In this document: piece after piece, positions 21,845-32,848 of the stretch
Layout of the letters: the number at the start of each line of letters is the position of its first letter
Numbering within the stretch: the first letter of the stretch is position 1
Origin: Metarhizium brunneum
Lineage: Eukaryota; Ascomycota; Sordariomycetes; Hypocreales; Clavicipitaceae
DNA length: 64,000 nucleotides
NCBI RefSeq assembly: GCF_013426205.1
Contig: NC_089422.1
Span: 7,157,001 to 7,221,000, forward strand
Reading direction: 5' to 3'
Notes under the pieces: model-generated
What the model was told of the DNA's origin: nothing
The model's database searches: none
What the model saw: the letters and a program-made list of their open reading frames with translations, nothing else
Translations under genes and position numbers: made by a program

Positions 21845-22321
21845 ATGTCTCCCCTCACTGATGCCGGCGATGTTCTCCGAGATGCCGCCCATCTCGCTGC
21901 GGACCAAGAGGTATCCAGGGGCCGCAAGAGGTCCCGAAGCACATCCAGAGCTGCAACCTCCAAGTCCCTAAGACCCGACGAGTCTAGCACACTTCGAGGA
22001 CGATCACCACGTCGTGCTACGTCTCCATTCCCGCTGCCTTCTCGCAACACCTCGCCCTCTATCCTGAGGTCGCCTACAAGCCAAATCTTACTCTACAACC
22101 AACTTAGACGGGCTCGCCGGGAGCACTGTCCGTCCCGCACTGCCTCTCCCAGCGACCGAAGCTTCAGACGACGTCAGAGGACAAGAAGCCGAAGCCGAAG
22201 CCGAAGCAGAGGATCTCGACGGGACCACGAGCCTGTTCGGTCTCCCGATATCCTCTCTAGCTTGAGACACGAAGTCTTCTACGAACATGCCGATGGCACA
22301 GATAACAAAGCCCAGCCATGA
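21845..22321 (+). CDS. Small Arg/Ser-rich (RS-domain-like) hypothetical protein
   Basis: Predicted 158-residue protein, single exon. It starts MSPLTDAGDVLRDAAHLAAD and then becomes rich in Arg and Ser: SRGRKRSRSTSRAATSK, RGRSPRRATSPF and, near residue 118, an RTRSRSRSRSRGSRR core. Such RS tracts occur in splicing factors and their partners and are SR-kinase targets, but there is no RRM or other domain here. The frame is open upstream to 21341, but that part codes for hydrophobic, unlikely sequence and is pyrimidine-rich DNA, so I treat it as leader and start at 21845. It may be a nuclear protein; this is inference from composition only. Confidence 0.6.
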   Translation: MSPLTDAGDVLRDAAHLAADQEVSRGRKRSRSTSRAATSKSLRPDESSTLRGRSPRRATSPFPLPSRNTSPSILRSPTSQILLYNQLRRARREHCPSRTASPSDRSFRRRQRTRSRSRSRSRGSRRDHEPVRSPDILSSLRHEVFYEHADGTDNKAQP

Positions 22322-23317
22322 CTTTGCAAAAGAAAGAAAGAAAGAAAACTAGTGTCAACGTGGACTGACACGACTGCTTTGACTTGACAAGATTGTATCT
22401 TCTTGTACGATACGGAGGACTTTGTGTAGCACATGGCGCATCAAACACTAACAGCGGGTGGGAGATTGGTTGTTTGGGACAAAAGGAAAGCATGCTTGTG
22501 ATGAGTGGCCTGCTTTTATTCTGTTTCTTAGCTTCTCATATGTACTTTTTGGCATACACGCAACGGAGTTGTAACGGGGAAACAGTAGTGTTTTTGGAAC
22601 ACTCAGCAGAGATGGCCGGGATTGCTGGGCGTTGACAATACTACGTAGCAGTTTTTTCTTCTTGTTCTTACAAAAATGATTACCTATGTAGTTTAGCTAC
22701 AAAAGAAACAATTCAATCAGACTTTGGTAGTCCTTTTCCCATACGTATCCAAATTGCCAATCCAAAGCTGATCATGGCATCAGAATCTGCCTTATTTAAG
22801 CAATTACCACAAGCCAGTCATCAGTCCCACTCATCCCAATGCATAGCACCTTGTTGCCCGCTGTTGACACCTGAGGCGGCCCGCAGTTGCTCTCTTGCAC
22901 GTGCTGAGCCAATGACTTGCAAGGCTGTCGGTTGCTGGCCGGTACGTACCCGTGGAGCCCTGATAGGAGCTTTAATATTCCAAGCCCGACAACTTTTTTG
23001 ATCTTACGATTCTCCATGTCGAACCCGGTTGTCTTGCACAGCACCCATCTTACCACCTTTGCAGCTGCCGCATATACATGGCGCTGTATTGCTACGCTAC
23101 ATGAGACTTGGCTAGCATATACTCTCACTTGGATGATTGGATAGTCTCTTGGTCGCTGATTACTTTTGCCAACGACCGCCGTTTCCGCTTGACGATATCA
23201 ACCCTGCGCCTCGGAACTTCAACCGCTTCTCAACACCGACCGTCCCTCTCACCGCACGTATGCCAACCGTACTATTATCAGCTTGGGCGTAGGTGTTGGC
23301 AACTCGTACGAGGCCCG
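22322..23317. other. Intergenic, no gene seen
   Basis: 1.0 kb between two plus-strand genes. A short AAAG run sits at 22331-22347. The open frame of the PPR gene reaches back to 23108 but without an ATG. Confidence 0.5.
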
Positions 23318-26300
23318 ATGCTAGAAAGAACAGCCGCCAGCCTGGAATCATGCAATCTCCAGCGCGTTTTTTCTAAGCCGGCTCGAGCCTCGAGACGGTG
23401 CAGGCAGCTCCATACGGGGTTTTGGCAGCATGGCGCTTCTGCAATTGAGCTATTCAGTATTTGGCCCGCTCCAATCAGAGGCGCCTCGGAAGAACATGAG
23501 ACTGTTGATCCATCTACTCAACCTTTGCAGGCCGGGCTCTTGGCGTCGACATTTCTTCTTGACTTTCTGTACCCGAGCGGGACATATGCCTATCTAAGGC
23601 GTCTATACCCGTCGCTCCCGCGAACTCAAAACGAAAATAAGCCTACAGGAGCATCAAGGAGAAGAACATTTTCGTCAATGGTTGCTACAGAGGTGGACAC
23701 AGGTGTTGCATTGTTTCGTTGCAGCGAGGGTCTCGGCCAGGTGGCCGACCAGCCTGGGGAATATATGCCACGGCCTGGCTCAGGCGCAGTCCGTACCCAG
23801 ATCTCGGATACACCCAGAGAAAAAATACAGTCTACGAGCCACGGCTCTCGGCGAGAATCCGTCAAGGCGAACGACACTTCACGGTCGAGCCGCAAGGCAC
23901 ACCCCGAAACTCTAAAAGACTTGCTCAGCAGACCGGACGAGAAGAACTATCATGATGTATGGGATCTATATTGTAGGTTGGATGAAAGCCAGAAACAAGA
24001 TTTACGGGCATTAGTCGTGATATATCTGTCTGCGTCCCATGGCTCTGTAGAGAGGGGCCGAGCCATCTCAATCCTTCGACAAATACCCGTCCAACTGTGG
24101 GACGAAAAGCTGCAAGCTGCAGGTGTTTTACTGTACCTTCATGCTGGAGATAGGACAGCAGCGATCGACGTATTCAATACCGGACTTGCGACAAAGTCTT
24201 CCGGCGCAGGATTCAAATCCATCTTGGAATATGCCATTATCAACAAAGAGTGGCCAATTGCTCTCAAGGTGTGGCTAGACTATAATTCACATTTCACGAG
24301 AAGTAACATGGCAACCTCGTCTATTTACGCCGACCTACCATTGCTAAAATTGGTTCCCGACTTGGCTAAACTATACTTTTCGTTTGAACATTACCTGGCA
24401 GTCGAGGCAGCTGATCCCGTCAAAGCCATTCATCTATACGAGGATACACGCCAGGGGCTTCGGGCACTCCGTCGCTGGTTGGCACAACAAGTTTTACGAC
24501 AGCCATGTTCGCCCCGAGAGGCAAAGACGATTCTTCAAATATGGAACGACGAGACGTTATATAGGTCATATCTCCTTCGTATGCTGAGGCGGTGGAACGA
24601 CGGGCTTGAAACCAGAGCAAGCCTGGCTATGCTCCCTGAGATTTATCGGCAATACCGCACGATGTACCACGCGAAACCACCTCGATTGTTACTACGACAA
24701 ATGTTCAACTTTTATTATCCGGCAGATGCGGCTGGCTTGGCACAAATCTATTCCGACTGGCACCAAGCCTGGGGTGATCTTGATCAGTGGGGATATGAGA
24801 AGTTTTTACAATTTTATTCCACCACGGGGGATGTCCCAGCCGTCAAAGATCTGTGGGCAAGGTATACGAATCTCTTCCCGGAAGCTCCGAAGACACCTCA
24901 AGCTTTTCGAGGGCCTATGAACGTGTATGCACAGCTTGGCGATGTTGCGGGAGCCGAACGCGAGCTTCGAATTATGACTGACCAGTACGGGGTAAAGCCC
25001 GATATCGATACATGGAACATGCTTCTCAAATGCTATTCAAAGACGAACGATCACGCTCGTGTCCTTCAATGCTTCGAAGAGATCAAGAGGCTCCACCAGC
25101 CGGACTCCTTCACCTATGCACAAGTCATGGCAATGGCAGCCAAGAAAGGAGACCTTGCAACTACATTGGACTTCTACAACCAGTCCCAGAAAGCCGGTGT
25201 ACACATATCAAGAGAGATGGCAATGGCTTTGGTCCTGGTTTACTGTCACAACGATCGCTTCATAGATGCCGAGAAAATTTGTGCCGAGTTTGCCGAGCGC
25301 AATTTAAGCAGCACGGCTGTTTGGAACCAACTGATTTACTTCAATGGCCTGCGAGGCAAACTGAACAAATGCTACAGCATCTTACAGTCCATGACAAAGT
25401 ATGGTTTGGAGTGGGATCACCAAACCCACCAGTATCTTCTTCAGGCTCTGGTCCAAGTCAACCAAGTCCAACAGGCATATCGGCTGCTTCGAAATGCCTG
25501 CGATAATAGCCTCTTTCCTCTTGGTCCAGAGCACTTTGCAGTGGTCATGACTGGTGCCGTTCGTACGGGCCAACTGGATTTAGCGGAGACAATTTTATCG
25601 CACATGCGGTCTGCTGGCTTCACCGTGCCTCTCAGTGCGCATGTGTCTCTTCTTGAGGCTGCGTTCCGTCGAGGTCCGTCAGCGCAGAACACGAGAGCGT
25701 TGGCCAAAGATCTCGTGGAGCGCCTGTACTCGATGCTTCAACCCACGAAGACGGCAGTACCGAGCGGATGCCCAGATGTACCATCATGGGATACACTAAC
25801 TGGGCCTGTTGAGTTGAAGAAGCAAACCAACGAGATTGGTCGAGCAATCGTGCTACTCGTAGAACTCAGGGATTTCGTGGCTGTTGAGCGGCTGGTGACG
25901 GCATACCTCGACGTGTTTCCAGATTTCAAGAAACAGAACTACTTTCCTCCCAACATTGCTTCTGCCTTGATGCTGGGCTATCTTAAGGAGGGGAGACGCG
26001 ACCAAGTTCATAATATGTGGCGGCATACGCTGGATGCCGCTCTTGCCAGTGGTAAGACCCCCGAAGGCGCCATCTATCCTGCCCTTCAATACGATCTTGC
26101 ACGACCGCTCAACGTTGTTGCCAAGGCCTACCGAGAGGTCAATGATGGTCCTGGTCTCCTCAACACAGTCGAACAACTCACAAGCGCCGGCTTCAAACTC
26201 ACGAGAACAAACTGGAACCTCTGCATCCGCTACCTAGCCGAAATGGGCCTATGGGAGCGCGCAATGGACTGGTGTGAGGATTACCTCATGAGCCGCTGGC

Positions 26301-26836
26301 GAGGTTGGATGCCCGCTACCAAATCCCTCCAAGAACGACGAGACATGAAGAATACCCGTGTCCTCGCAGCCTCCAAAGCCACCGTCTTCAGTCTCCAAAA
26401 GGAATGGCTCAAGCTCCGCAAACTCGCCGCCTGGTCCGGTAGCATATCTTCCAAGCTCAAGGAAATCGAACGCCGTCACCCCATGCTACACCACGCCTTC
26501 ATCACCACAGACTACGAACACCTACCTGCCACGTGGATGTTCCCAAGAAAGCAGAGCATGACAAAGGCTATAAAAGAGATGCTGAGCCCACTGTCCCATG
26601 ATGAATTGAAAGCAATGAGAAAGGCTCTCGAAAAGAGGTTGCGGCTAGAAAAACAAAAGACGCGCAAAGCAGTGCGTTCTCCGTTTCATGTCGTTGTAGG
26701 ACGGTCCAAGACGCAGGGCGAGGTTTTCACAAAGGCGTTCAAGACTGGCGATTTGAAGACCTTGGATGCCGTGTTGAAGGAGGAGCTTGCGGCCAATAGA
26801 GGGGAATCATCTACATCTGCCCAAGTACCTAGGTAG
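23318..26836 (+). CDS. Large mitochondrial pentatricopeptide-repeat protein, cya-5-like
   Basis: Single-exon CDS, 1172 residues. The first ATG of the frame (MLERTAASLESCNLQRVFSK, followed by ARASRRCRQLHTGFW) gives an Arg-rich, acid-poor N-terminus typical of mitochondrial import. From about residue 480 to 900 there are degenerate 35-residue PPR helix pairs, for example KPDIDTWNMLLKCYSKTNDH, PDSFTYAQVMAMAAKKGDLA, AVWNQLIYFNGLRGKLNKCY and DHQTHQYLLQALVQVNQVQQ. Fungal PPR proteins of this size bind specific mitochondrial mRNAs; N. crassa cya-5, needed for cytochrome oxidase subunit 1 expression, is the closest relative I can suggest, but the target is not readable from sequence. The C-terminal 150 residues are basic. 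The last codons and the stop (GTA CCT AGG TAG) lie inside a TACCTAGGTA palindrome that also occurs between genes elsewhere in the window. Confidence 0.85.
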   Translation: MLERTAASLESCNLQRVFSKPARASRRCRQLHTGFWQHGASAIELFSIWPAPIRGASEEHETVDPSTQPLQAGLLASTFLLDFLYPSGTYAYLRRLYPSLPRTQNENKPTGASRRRTFSSMVATEVDTGVALFRCSEGLGQVADQPGEYMPRPGSGAVRTQISDTPREKIQSTSHGSRRESVKANDTSRSSRKAHPETLKDLLSRPDEKNYHDVWDLYCRLDESQKQDLRALVVIYLSASHGSVERGRAISILRQIPVQLWDEKLQAAGVLLYLHAGDRTAAIDVFNTGLATKSSGAGFKSILEYAIINKEWPIALKVWLDYNSHFTRSNMATSSIYADLPLLKLVPDLAKLYFSFEHYLAVEAADPVKAIHLYEDTRQGLRALRRWLAQQVLRQPCSPREAKTILQIWNDETLYRSYLLRMLRRWNDGLETRASLAMLPEIYRQYRTMYHAKPPRLLLRQMFNFYYPADAAGLAQIYSDWHQAWGDLDQWGYEKFLQFYSTTGDVPAVKDLWARYTNLFPEAPKTPQAFRGPMNVYAQLGDVAGAERELRIMTDQYGVKPDIDTWNMLLKCYSKTNDHARVLQCFEEIKRLHQPDSFTYAQVMAMAAKKGDLATTLDFYNQSQKAGVHISREMAMALVLVYCHNDRFIDAEKICAEFAERNLSSTAVWNQLIYFNGLRGKLNKCYSILQSMTKYGLEWDHQTHQYLLQALVQVNQVQQAYRLLRNACDNSLFPLGPEHFAVVMTGAVRTGQLDLAETILSHMRSAGFTVPLSAHVSLLEAAFRRGPSAQNTRALAKDLVERLYSMLQPTKTAVPSGCPDVPSWDTLTGPVELKKQTNEIGRAIVLLVELRDFVAVERLVTAYLDVFPDFKKQNYFPPNIASALMLGYLKEGRRDQVHNMWRHTLDAALASGKTPEGAIYPALQYDLARPLNVVAKAYREVNDGPGLLNTVEQLTSAGFKLTRTNWNLCIRYLAEMGLWERAMDWCEDYLMSRWRGWMPATKSLQERRDMKNTRVLAASKATVFSLQKEWLKLRKLAAWSGSISSKLKEIERRHPMLHHAFITTDYEHLPATWMFPRKQSMTKAIKEMLSPLSHDELKAMRKALEKRLRLEKQKTRKAVRSPFHVVVGRSKTQGEVFTKAFKTGDLKTLDAVLKEELAANRGESSTSAQVPR

Positions 26837-27316
26837 CTATATTGTCTTGTGGGCGTGTTGTATATTATCCGTGTATAAAAGTAAACCAATGTACATTAGT
26901 AGTAACCACGGCAGAGGGGACTGCCTCAATACATAATGCAGAACATGGCAACACCTGCAGAAGCACTTGCCATAATGAATGCTTCCATTGACGGACCGGT
27001 CTGGCAGCTATATGGCGCTAGTGTTGACAATCAATGTCCATGTAACTATTTGCATTTACGTACTTACGCATATACTAAAGGTATCCTATCCCAATGTGTG
27101 CCCTGGGGCGTGCTGTATTCAAACTTTTCAAAAGGGGTTTCCCGCCCGGTCCAAAGCCCAACAAGTCCCGCTAAAGCTGTCTATAATGAAGATATGTACG
27201 TAATCCCCCCCAAGTGCTCATTCGCCATTCCTTTTTTTGGTTTCCAAAATACAAAGTGCCCAAGCTGACTTCATGATACTCCTATGATTATAGATAAATT
27301 TGATGACGCCCAAGCA
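26837..27316. other. Short convergent intergenic region
   Basis: 480 bp between the 3' ends of the PPR gene (+) and the Atos-like gene (-). No gene; both terminators must lie here. Confidence 0.5.
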
Positions 27317-29728
27317 TCATGCCAAGTCCTCGGCTGATTCTGGCGGCTGCGGCCTGTTTACGCCCAGCGAACGAAGTCGTTGCGATAATAAGCCTTCTGT
27401 TCCGCCCGGGGACCCGTTGCCGAAGAAGCCGAGGAATGGGGAGCCCCCGTAGCCGAAATCTCCCCTACTTAGCTTCTCGTACGGTGAACCAGTGTCGTCA
27501 CCACTAGCATCCCAGACACCCAGTCCTGCTGAGTCCTTGGTAGATGGGCGGCTTGCTTGAGAAGATTCCGGCGAGCGTGGCCCAGCCGCTGGGTTGCTGG
27601 CCGAGTTGCTCGTGTCGCTGTCTCCTCGACCTTGAGAGGGTAGCCGAAAGGGGATGGGCTCGATGGGCAGGGTGTTTCCGCCACCACTAGAGTCAAAGCC
27701 GTCGACCATGTCGAACGCTCGGGACGAGGCTCCGCCGAAAGTAATTCCCAGACTCCGGCGTCGGAAGGCCTTGTCTGCTACTAACATGGAACCTGGCCCG
27801 GAAGACATGTTAAGCGGTGGATGCATAACTCTGATGGGTTTATATGGTGTAAACCTGGGCTCTGGCCATGTGGTTTCATTCCGGAGCTTTTCTTTCCCTT
27901 CAGGCACCCTGTTGGCAAATACGACGCGAATACTTTTGTACAAGTAAAATCGACTCTTGGAAGGGCAGCAAATATGCAAATGAACAAGATATCTGAGCAT
28001 GGGGCGACTCTGCGCATCCGTTTCGCTGAGATTGGGAATATGGTCTATGATAGGTCCGGCAGAGTAACTACGCTGCCGGACAAATGTCTTGGTACCGGGT
28101 TCCATGCCAGTCAAGTCATACGGGACCAAGAATAATTTGACAGCCGTTTTGTTTTGGTTCTTGATGATGATTTGGATCTGCCCCTTTTCCGGAATACGGT
28201 AACTGCCCCCTGGAGGAGCCTTTGAGGAGCCTGTACGACGCCTTGGCCGAGATGTTCCCGGTCGATCATGGTCAAGCTCGAAATCAGGCATCAGGGTATC
28301 GACAGACTGATTGTTGATGGGCTGTCGGTCCAAATACCGTCCGTGCGCTTTTCTCTTAGACCTTGACTCCTCTTCTGAATTAGGTAAACCATTTTCCAGA
28401 TCAATCTGACCAACGTACGGGCTTGGCCCATCGTCAGACCGAGATCTACCATGAGCCGTATTACTGTAGCTGTAGTATACAGCAGCGAAGGGAAGCGAAA
28501 CGTGTGGTGGACAGCGGAGGCAGGATTTGCATCTCCCCTTGCCGAGAACTCCAATCTGAGCAGTGAAATCAAAAGGCTTTGACGGCGTTGTGGACATTCG
28601 ACCACGTAGAATGCTTTCTTCGTATGAGCCAACCATGGATGCATGCTGGATTGGTGACGAATCCGGCCCGAAAGAGGGTCGTCTTGCACGGAATACTGCC
28701 GATGTCTGGGGGGGCGTTCCATGTAAAGCGAAAGTAGGAGTGGAAGTCAAAGATCTTCGAGGCTGATGGGCCTGCCAAGGCAGTGAACCATCTCGTCTGC
28801 CAAAAGATAACCTTGAACCACCCAGTGGAGAAGGCGAGGTAAACGGTGACGAACCGGCCGAGTTGAGTGCAGAGAGTCTCCGATTTAACTCCCTAGACGG
28901 CACATCGAGGCTCCTTGGGGCCATGGAGAAATCCAACTCATCATTACTTTCTGATTGTACTAGCGGACTCGTAGGCGGGTGGTAGGCGAAGCTCGACGAA
29001 AGAGATGCCGATAGCGGCGACGCAGTGACAGACCTGAAACTGCCAGCATCACTCTGGAACGGGATCCTCCGCTCAAAGTTGAATGGTGTGAAATCCCGGG
29101 GCGGTGAAGTTGCAATCCAGGATGATTCTGAGGCCAGCTGGCTCTCGACTCGCTGCCGGTTTAGAATACTCGATGGTCTGTCCTGTTCCGCTTGGTCATG
29201 TGTAAAATCCCCGCTGTGAAGGGCCGACCTTGGTCTTTCGATGTTCAAGCCGTCCTGCAGCCTATCTTGTACAGCATTCTCGGTCCCAGGGTCGACTTTC
29301 TCGGGGGTGATCTGGACCGGAGGTAAGAGTTTCGGTGACTCGGGCGAAGTACGTATGTGAGTAGGGCTATCGCGACGTTGGAGGATGGACTCAAGCTATC
29401 ACGGGGGCATAGGTTAGATTTACGTCTTGGTTGTGAAAGTGCCATACAGTCAACAACTTACATGGCGGTTTGGGATCCAAGTCGGGCTCTCTCCCCTCTT
29501 CAGCCTTTCAATCAGCTCAGCTCGGCAAGAAATGGCAGCCTCCTCGTCTATCCTCGGTGTCGTTGGTCGTGTTGGATCATTGGGGACCGGCCCTTCACAC
29601 AGCTCCGTGGGTAAGCTCTCTTCGGAAAGACGTCTCAGGACCGAAGACGTAGGTTCTCGTTGTAGCGGGCTCGGTCGGCCGGGATGACGATGGCGGTCGG
29701 GTTCGAGATCGTCCTGGAAAATAGGCAT
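27317..29728 (-). CDS. Atos-like protein (DUF4210 / meiotic chromosome-segregation domain)
   Basis: CDS complement(join(27317..29395,29462..29728)), 781 residues, one 66-bp intron in phase 0 (GTAAGT...ATAG). Exon 1 encodes MPIFQDDLEPDRHRH..., ending ...TWIPNRH. The conserved core has two parts. The first is VGSYEESILRGRMSTTPSKP with FTAQIGVLGKGRCKSCLRCP (about 344-390). The second, from about 480 to 600, has IPEKGQIQIIIKNQNKTAVK, LFLVPYDLTGMEPGTKTFVR and LRYLVHLHICCPSKSRFYLY. These are the two halves of the Atos/FAM214 family, where the first element is the Atos-conserved domain and the second the former chromosome-segregation domain. Drosophila Atos is a transcriptional regulator of mitochondrial metabolism in invading macrophages; the fungal role is not established. 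Flanking parts are Ser/Pro-rich and disordered. Confidence 0.85.
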
Positions 29729-31454
29729 GTTGAATTCGAAACGGAAGAACCACAGCTCAGAACTGGGCTGTGGCTCTCCAATATATAACTGCACAAAACG
29801 GAGGGTTTGACGACAATACAACGCCTACAATTCCCACGACAAGGACGCTGCTGATCAAGGAAGCTTTCGGAGACGAATAAGCAGTGATATCAAGTTGCCG
29901 ACCACAATGTACCGTATAGATGGGAGGCGGAAGGGACAATGGCCATGGGCACACGAGCCAACAAGACGGTTTCAGTTGCCGGCGGGATCCGAGGACAGAA
30001 GGTGGTCAAGGGTGACAAGATGCAAGTTCCAATCGAGTATTTGTAACAGGCCGGAAGATGGGTAATAACCGGACGAGCTTACGAGCTACTGTTGCGAGCG
30101 CCGACACTGACACGGGATTAAAGATAAAGAACATTGATGTACGGCCGGGTGACGACAGGCGGTGAATCATGGCCAGGCCGAGAGCGGTGGGACAATAACG
30201 GACGGGGTCAGGCGTTCAATAAACAGACATGAGCCTGGCATGTTAAGCGTCAAGCTTCAAGCGTCTAGAGCCCAAAGAGGGACCTGGAGTGGTCAATCTT
30301 CTGCCAGTGGACAAGGCCAGACGTCGTCATGCGGTCGATTCAGCAATCTAGAGTTGGTGGCGGTCATGGGCTAACGAAGTTTAGGACTGGAACTGCTCAA
30401 TCGCCCCACCTGCATCAACCGACATCCAACATGGCCAGCCTGGCAGGCTGTCGTCCGAAACCCAGATGTCTGGCCAACTCGGCTCGACTTGAACATTGTC
30501 CCGTCTTTGCACCACGCGCCGACGCCATGCCGCCCTACATAAAGTACTTAAGTACCTTGTTACGTGGTAGGTATAGATATTACATATATGCCGCCGTGCA
30601 TAATGGTAGCCAAGACGGCGCAGCAAGCGATGTAGTAGACGCTGCCCATTGCAACGGCAAGAACCACTTTGGGCGCCGTCAGTGGTTTGCGCCTTCTCCT
30701 TCCGTGGCCACCCGTGGCTGGATGGCGGCGACTACTGCGGCAACATTGAGCAGGGAACCCCAAACGCCGATTGATATGGACTGCCTGGCTCCATTCAATG
30801 TTCAATATTCAATGTTGGTATGTAGTTGACTCTCTTTAGCGTCCCGATCAATTGATGTTTGGTTAGGTGAGTGATACAATACAGTGCGCAAGGGCGACGA
30901 CAGTGGGGTGCCGACCGCCCAGGGTAGCCTGTGACTCGGCACAGTGGTCTCCTGCGTTGGGGCCCAAACACTAACATTGAAACTAGACGTCAACTGGTTG
31001 ATTTGGACATTTAACCCTGCAATTGTGCTCAAGTGACTGAGTGCTCCTTCCTACTGCATGCGTTCATGTGCATATGCGCCCGCCTGTTTCTGTCCAAGGA
31101 ATCTTTTTCTTCTAAGTGACTAGCTAGGCATGCTTGCCTTGAAGACCAGACGGGTTTACTTTGCCATGTCTGCACCAGTGACATGCCTGTATTATTCATT
31201 GTTCCCTTACATGTATTGCACTCGTGTACGTGTAAGTGCCTGCGCACATGTTCATGCTACTTATGCAGTCGACATTAGCCGTGCTGGTCCAATGCGGATC
31301 CTGCATTCACCTTCCGGGTCCCCACTTCGGTCGCTGCCACCGACTCTTGCCAGGCTCCTGAACAAACTTCACACTCGATAACCACCCATGAGAAAGTCAC
31401 CATCGTAAGAGCGACACATCCGCGCAATCCGTGCAACGTGTTTTGTACGCCAAA
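29729..31454. other. Divergent intergenic region, no gene seen
   Basis: 1.7 kb between the Atos-like gene (-) and FYV7 (+). Frames such as 30329-30829 (+) are not family-like. No repeat of note. Confidence 0.45.
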
Positions 31455-32147
31455 ATGGCTCCCAAGAGACCTCTTGAATCGGGAGATCCCTCATTAGAGG
31501 GCAAGAAACCCAAACGCGGCTTCAGAGTAGGACCAGATAATTTGCCTGATGGACCATGGCGAAGAAAAGGTCTGAAATATACCACCCTCCTCAAATAAGA
31601 AATCTCAGCCTCACCTTGATCCCAAAGACTCACACACTAAACCCGACTTATAGTAACAAAAATAAAGAAGGATCTCATTCAAAAAGCCAAAGTCAAGAAA
31701 GAATACGCCAAGATCAAGGCCCGCGAGCAGCAAAAGGATGACAACGATGATGGCGTAAATTCACAAGATGAGGCCCCCAAGTCGCAGGAAGAAGAACCAG
31801 AGAAAATGCATCCGACGCGAGAGCTCATGCTCAAGGATGAGGACAAGGCACAAGCAGGCGCCGGCACCGGCGCGTCTGCAGATCCCACCAGTGATGGCAT
31901 GAGACGACGCACCCGACGGCCAGGGTACTACGACAAGCAGCTCAAAAAGGCAGAGGAGCGCAAAACGGAATCCGAGCAGAGGACTCTGGAGATTCAGCAG
32001 AGGAGAGAGGAGAGGGAAAGAAGGCTCGCAGAGAGGGAGCGGTTTAAGAAGGCCATGGCAAAGACCATCGGGAGGGATGGGAAGAAGAAGTTGGGTAGGG
32101 AGAGTACGATATTACTCGATAAAGTGAAGAGGATTATGGAGAAGTGA
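31455..32147 (+). CDS. FYV7: rRNA-processing protein FYV7
   Basis: CDS join(31455..31569,31654..32147), 202 residues. The 84-bp intron (GTCTGA...TATAG, with a CACTAAAC branch-like site) splits a Val codon. The protein begins MAPKRPLESGDPSLEGKKPK and passes through GPDNLPDGPWRRKVTKIKKD. It has a very basic, coiled C-terminal half with RRPGYYDKQLKKAEERK near residue 125, the family signature, and ends STILLDKVKRIMEK. Fyv7 is a nucleolar factor of the small-subunit processome required for 18S rRNA maturation. Length and charge pattern match. The acidic linker in the middle (EDKAQAGAGTGASADPTSDG) is lineage-specific. Confidence 0.9.
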
Positions 32148-32824
32148 ATCAAGATGTTGAGAATGGCCGGAAATTGCATTCGTGGACTTGGCAACGAGCT
32201 TGATTCTGACTTGGTCAATGTTGCGATGATATCCATTGTTACTTTTTTTGCTTGTAGAATACAGGCAAAATACATTTATCGCGAATATTTGAGGGATTCC
32301 CTCAAGCTTGCAAAAAGTGTGGTTGTGATTTCCACTGATGTGTTGACCAGAGTATTAGTCGATCTAGCGGGTATTTAATATATCGCTTCTACAAACTTGA
32401 TATCAACTACCTCGATGACCCGTCCTCACACATTTACCTGACGATATCATGGAGAGATCGGGTTGTGGACGTAAAGATGACCAATAATACTTTTCTACGT
32501 GTATATCACATCCTTTCTGATGATTTGCTACCATCAAGCATCTGCTATTCTTTTCACACGCTGTTCTAAGCTCGAGAAATCACCTTTAGTTGTCCACTCT
32601 ACTACCCTCGTTCTCCTTTTGTCAGGGTTATATAGTTTCGGCCTCTTGCTCAAGGCGCGGCAACTATATAACCAATTCGCGCGTGCCAAAGTACGTATAT
32701 ACCTAGGTAGGTATATATGAAGTGGTACGTCCAACGAAACCCCAAAAGATATTAGCAAACACCCAACAATCGATAGGTAGACTTTTGCCGTAAAAAACGG
32801 TGATTCCGTCGGCCATGCCCAAGA

Positions 32825-32848
32825 TACATACATACATACATACATACA
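32825..32848. repeat. (TACA)6 microsatellite
   Basis: Six perfect TACA units in intergenic DNA downstream of FYV7. Confidence 0.85.
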
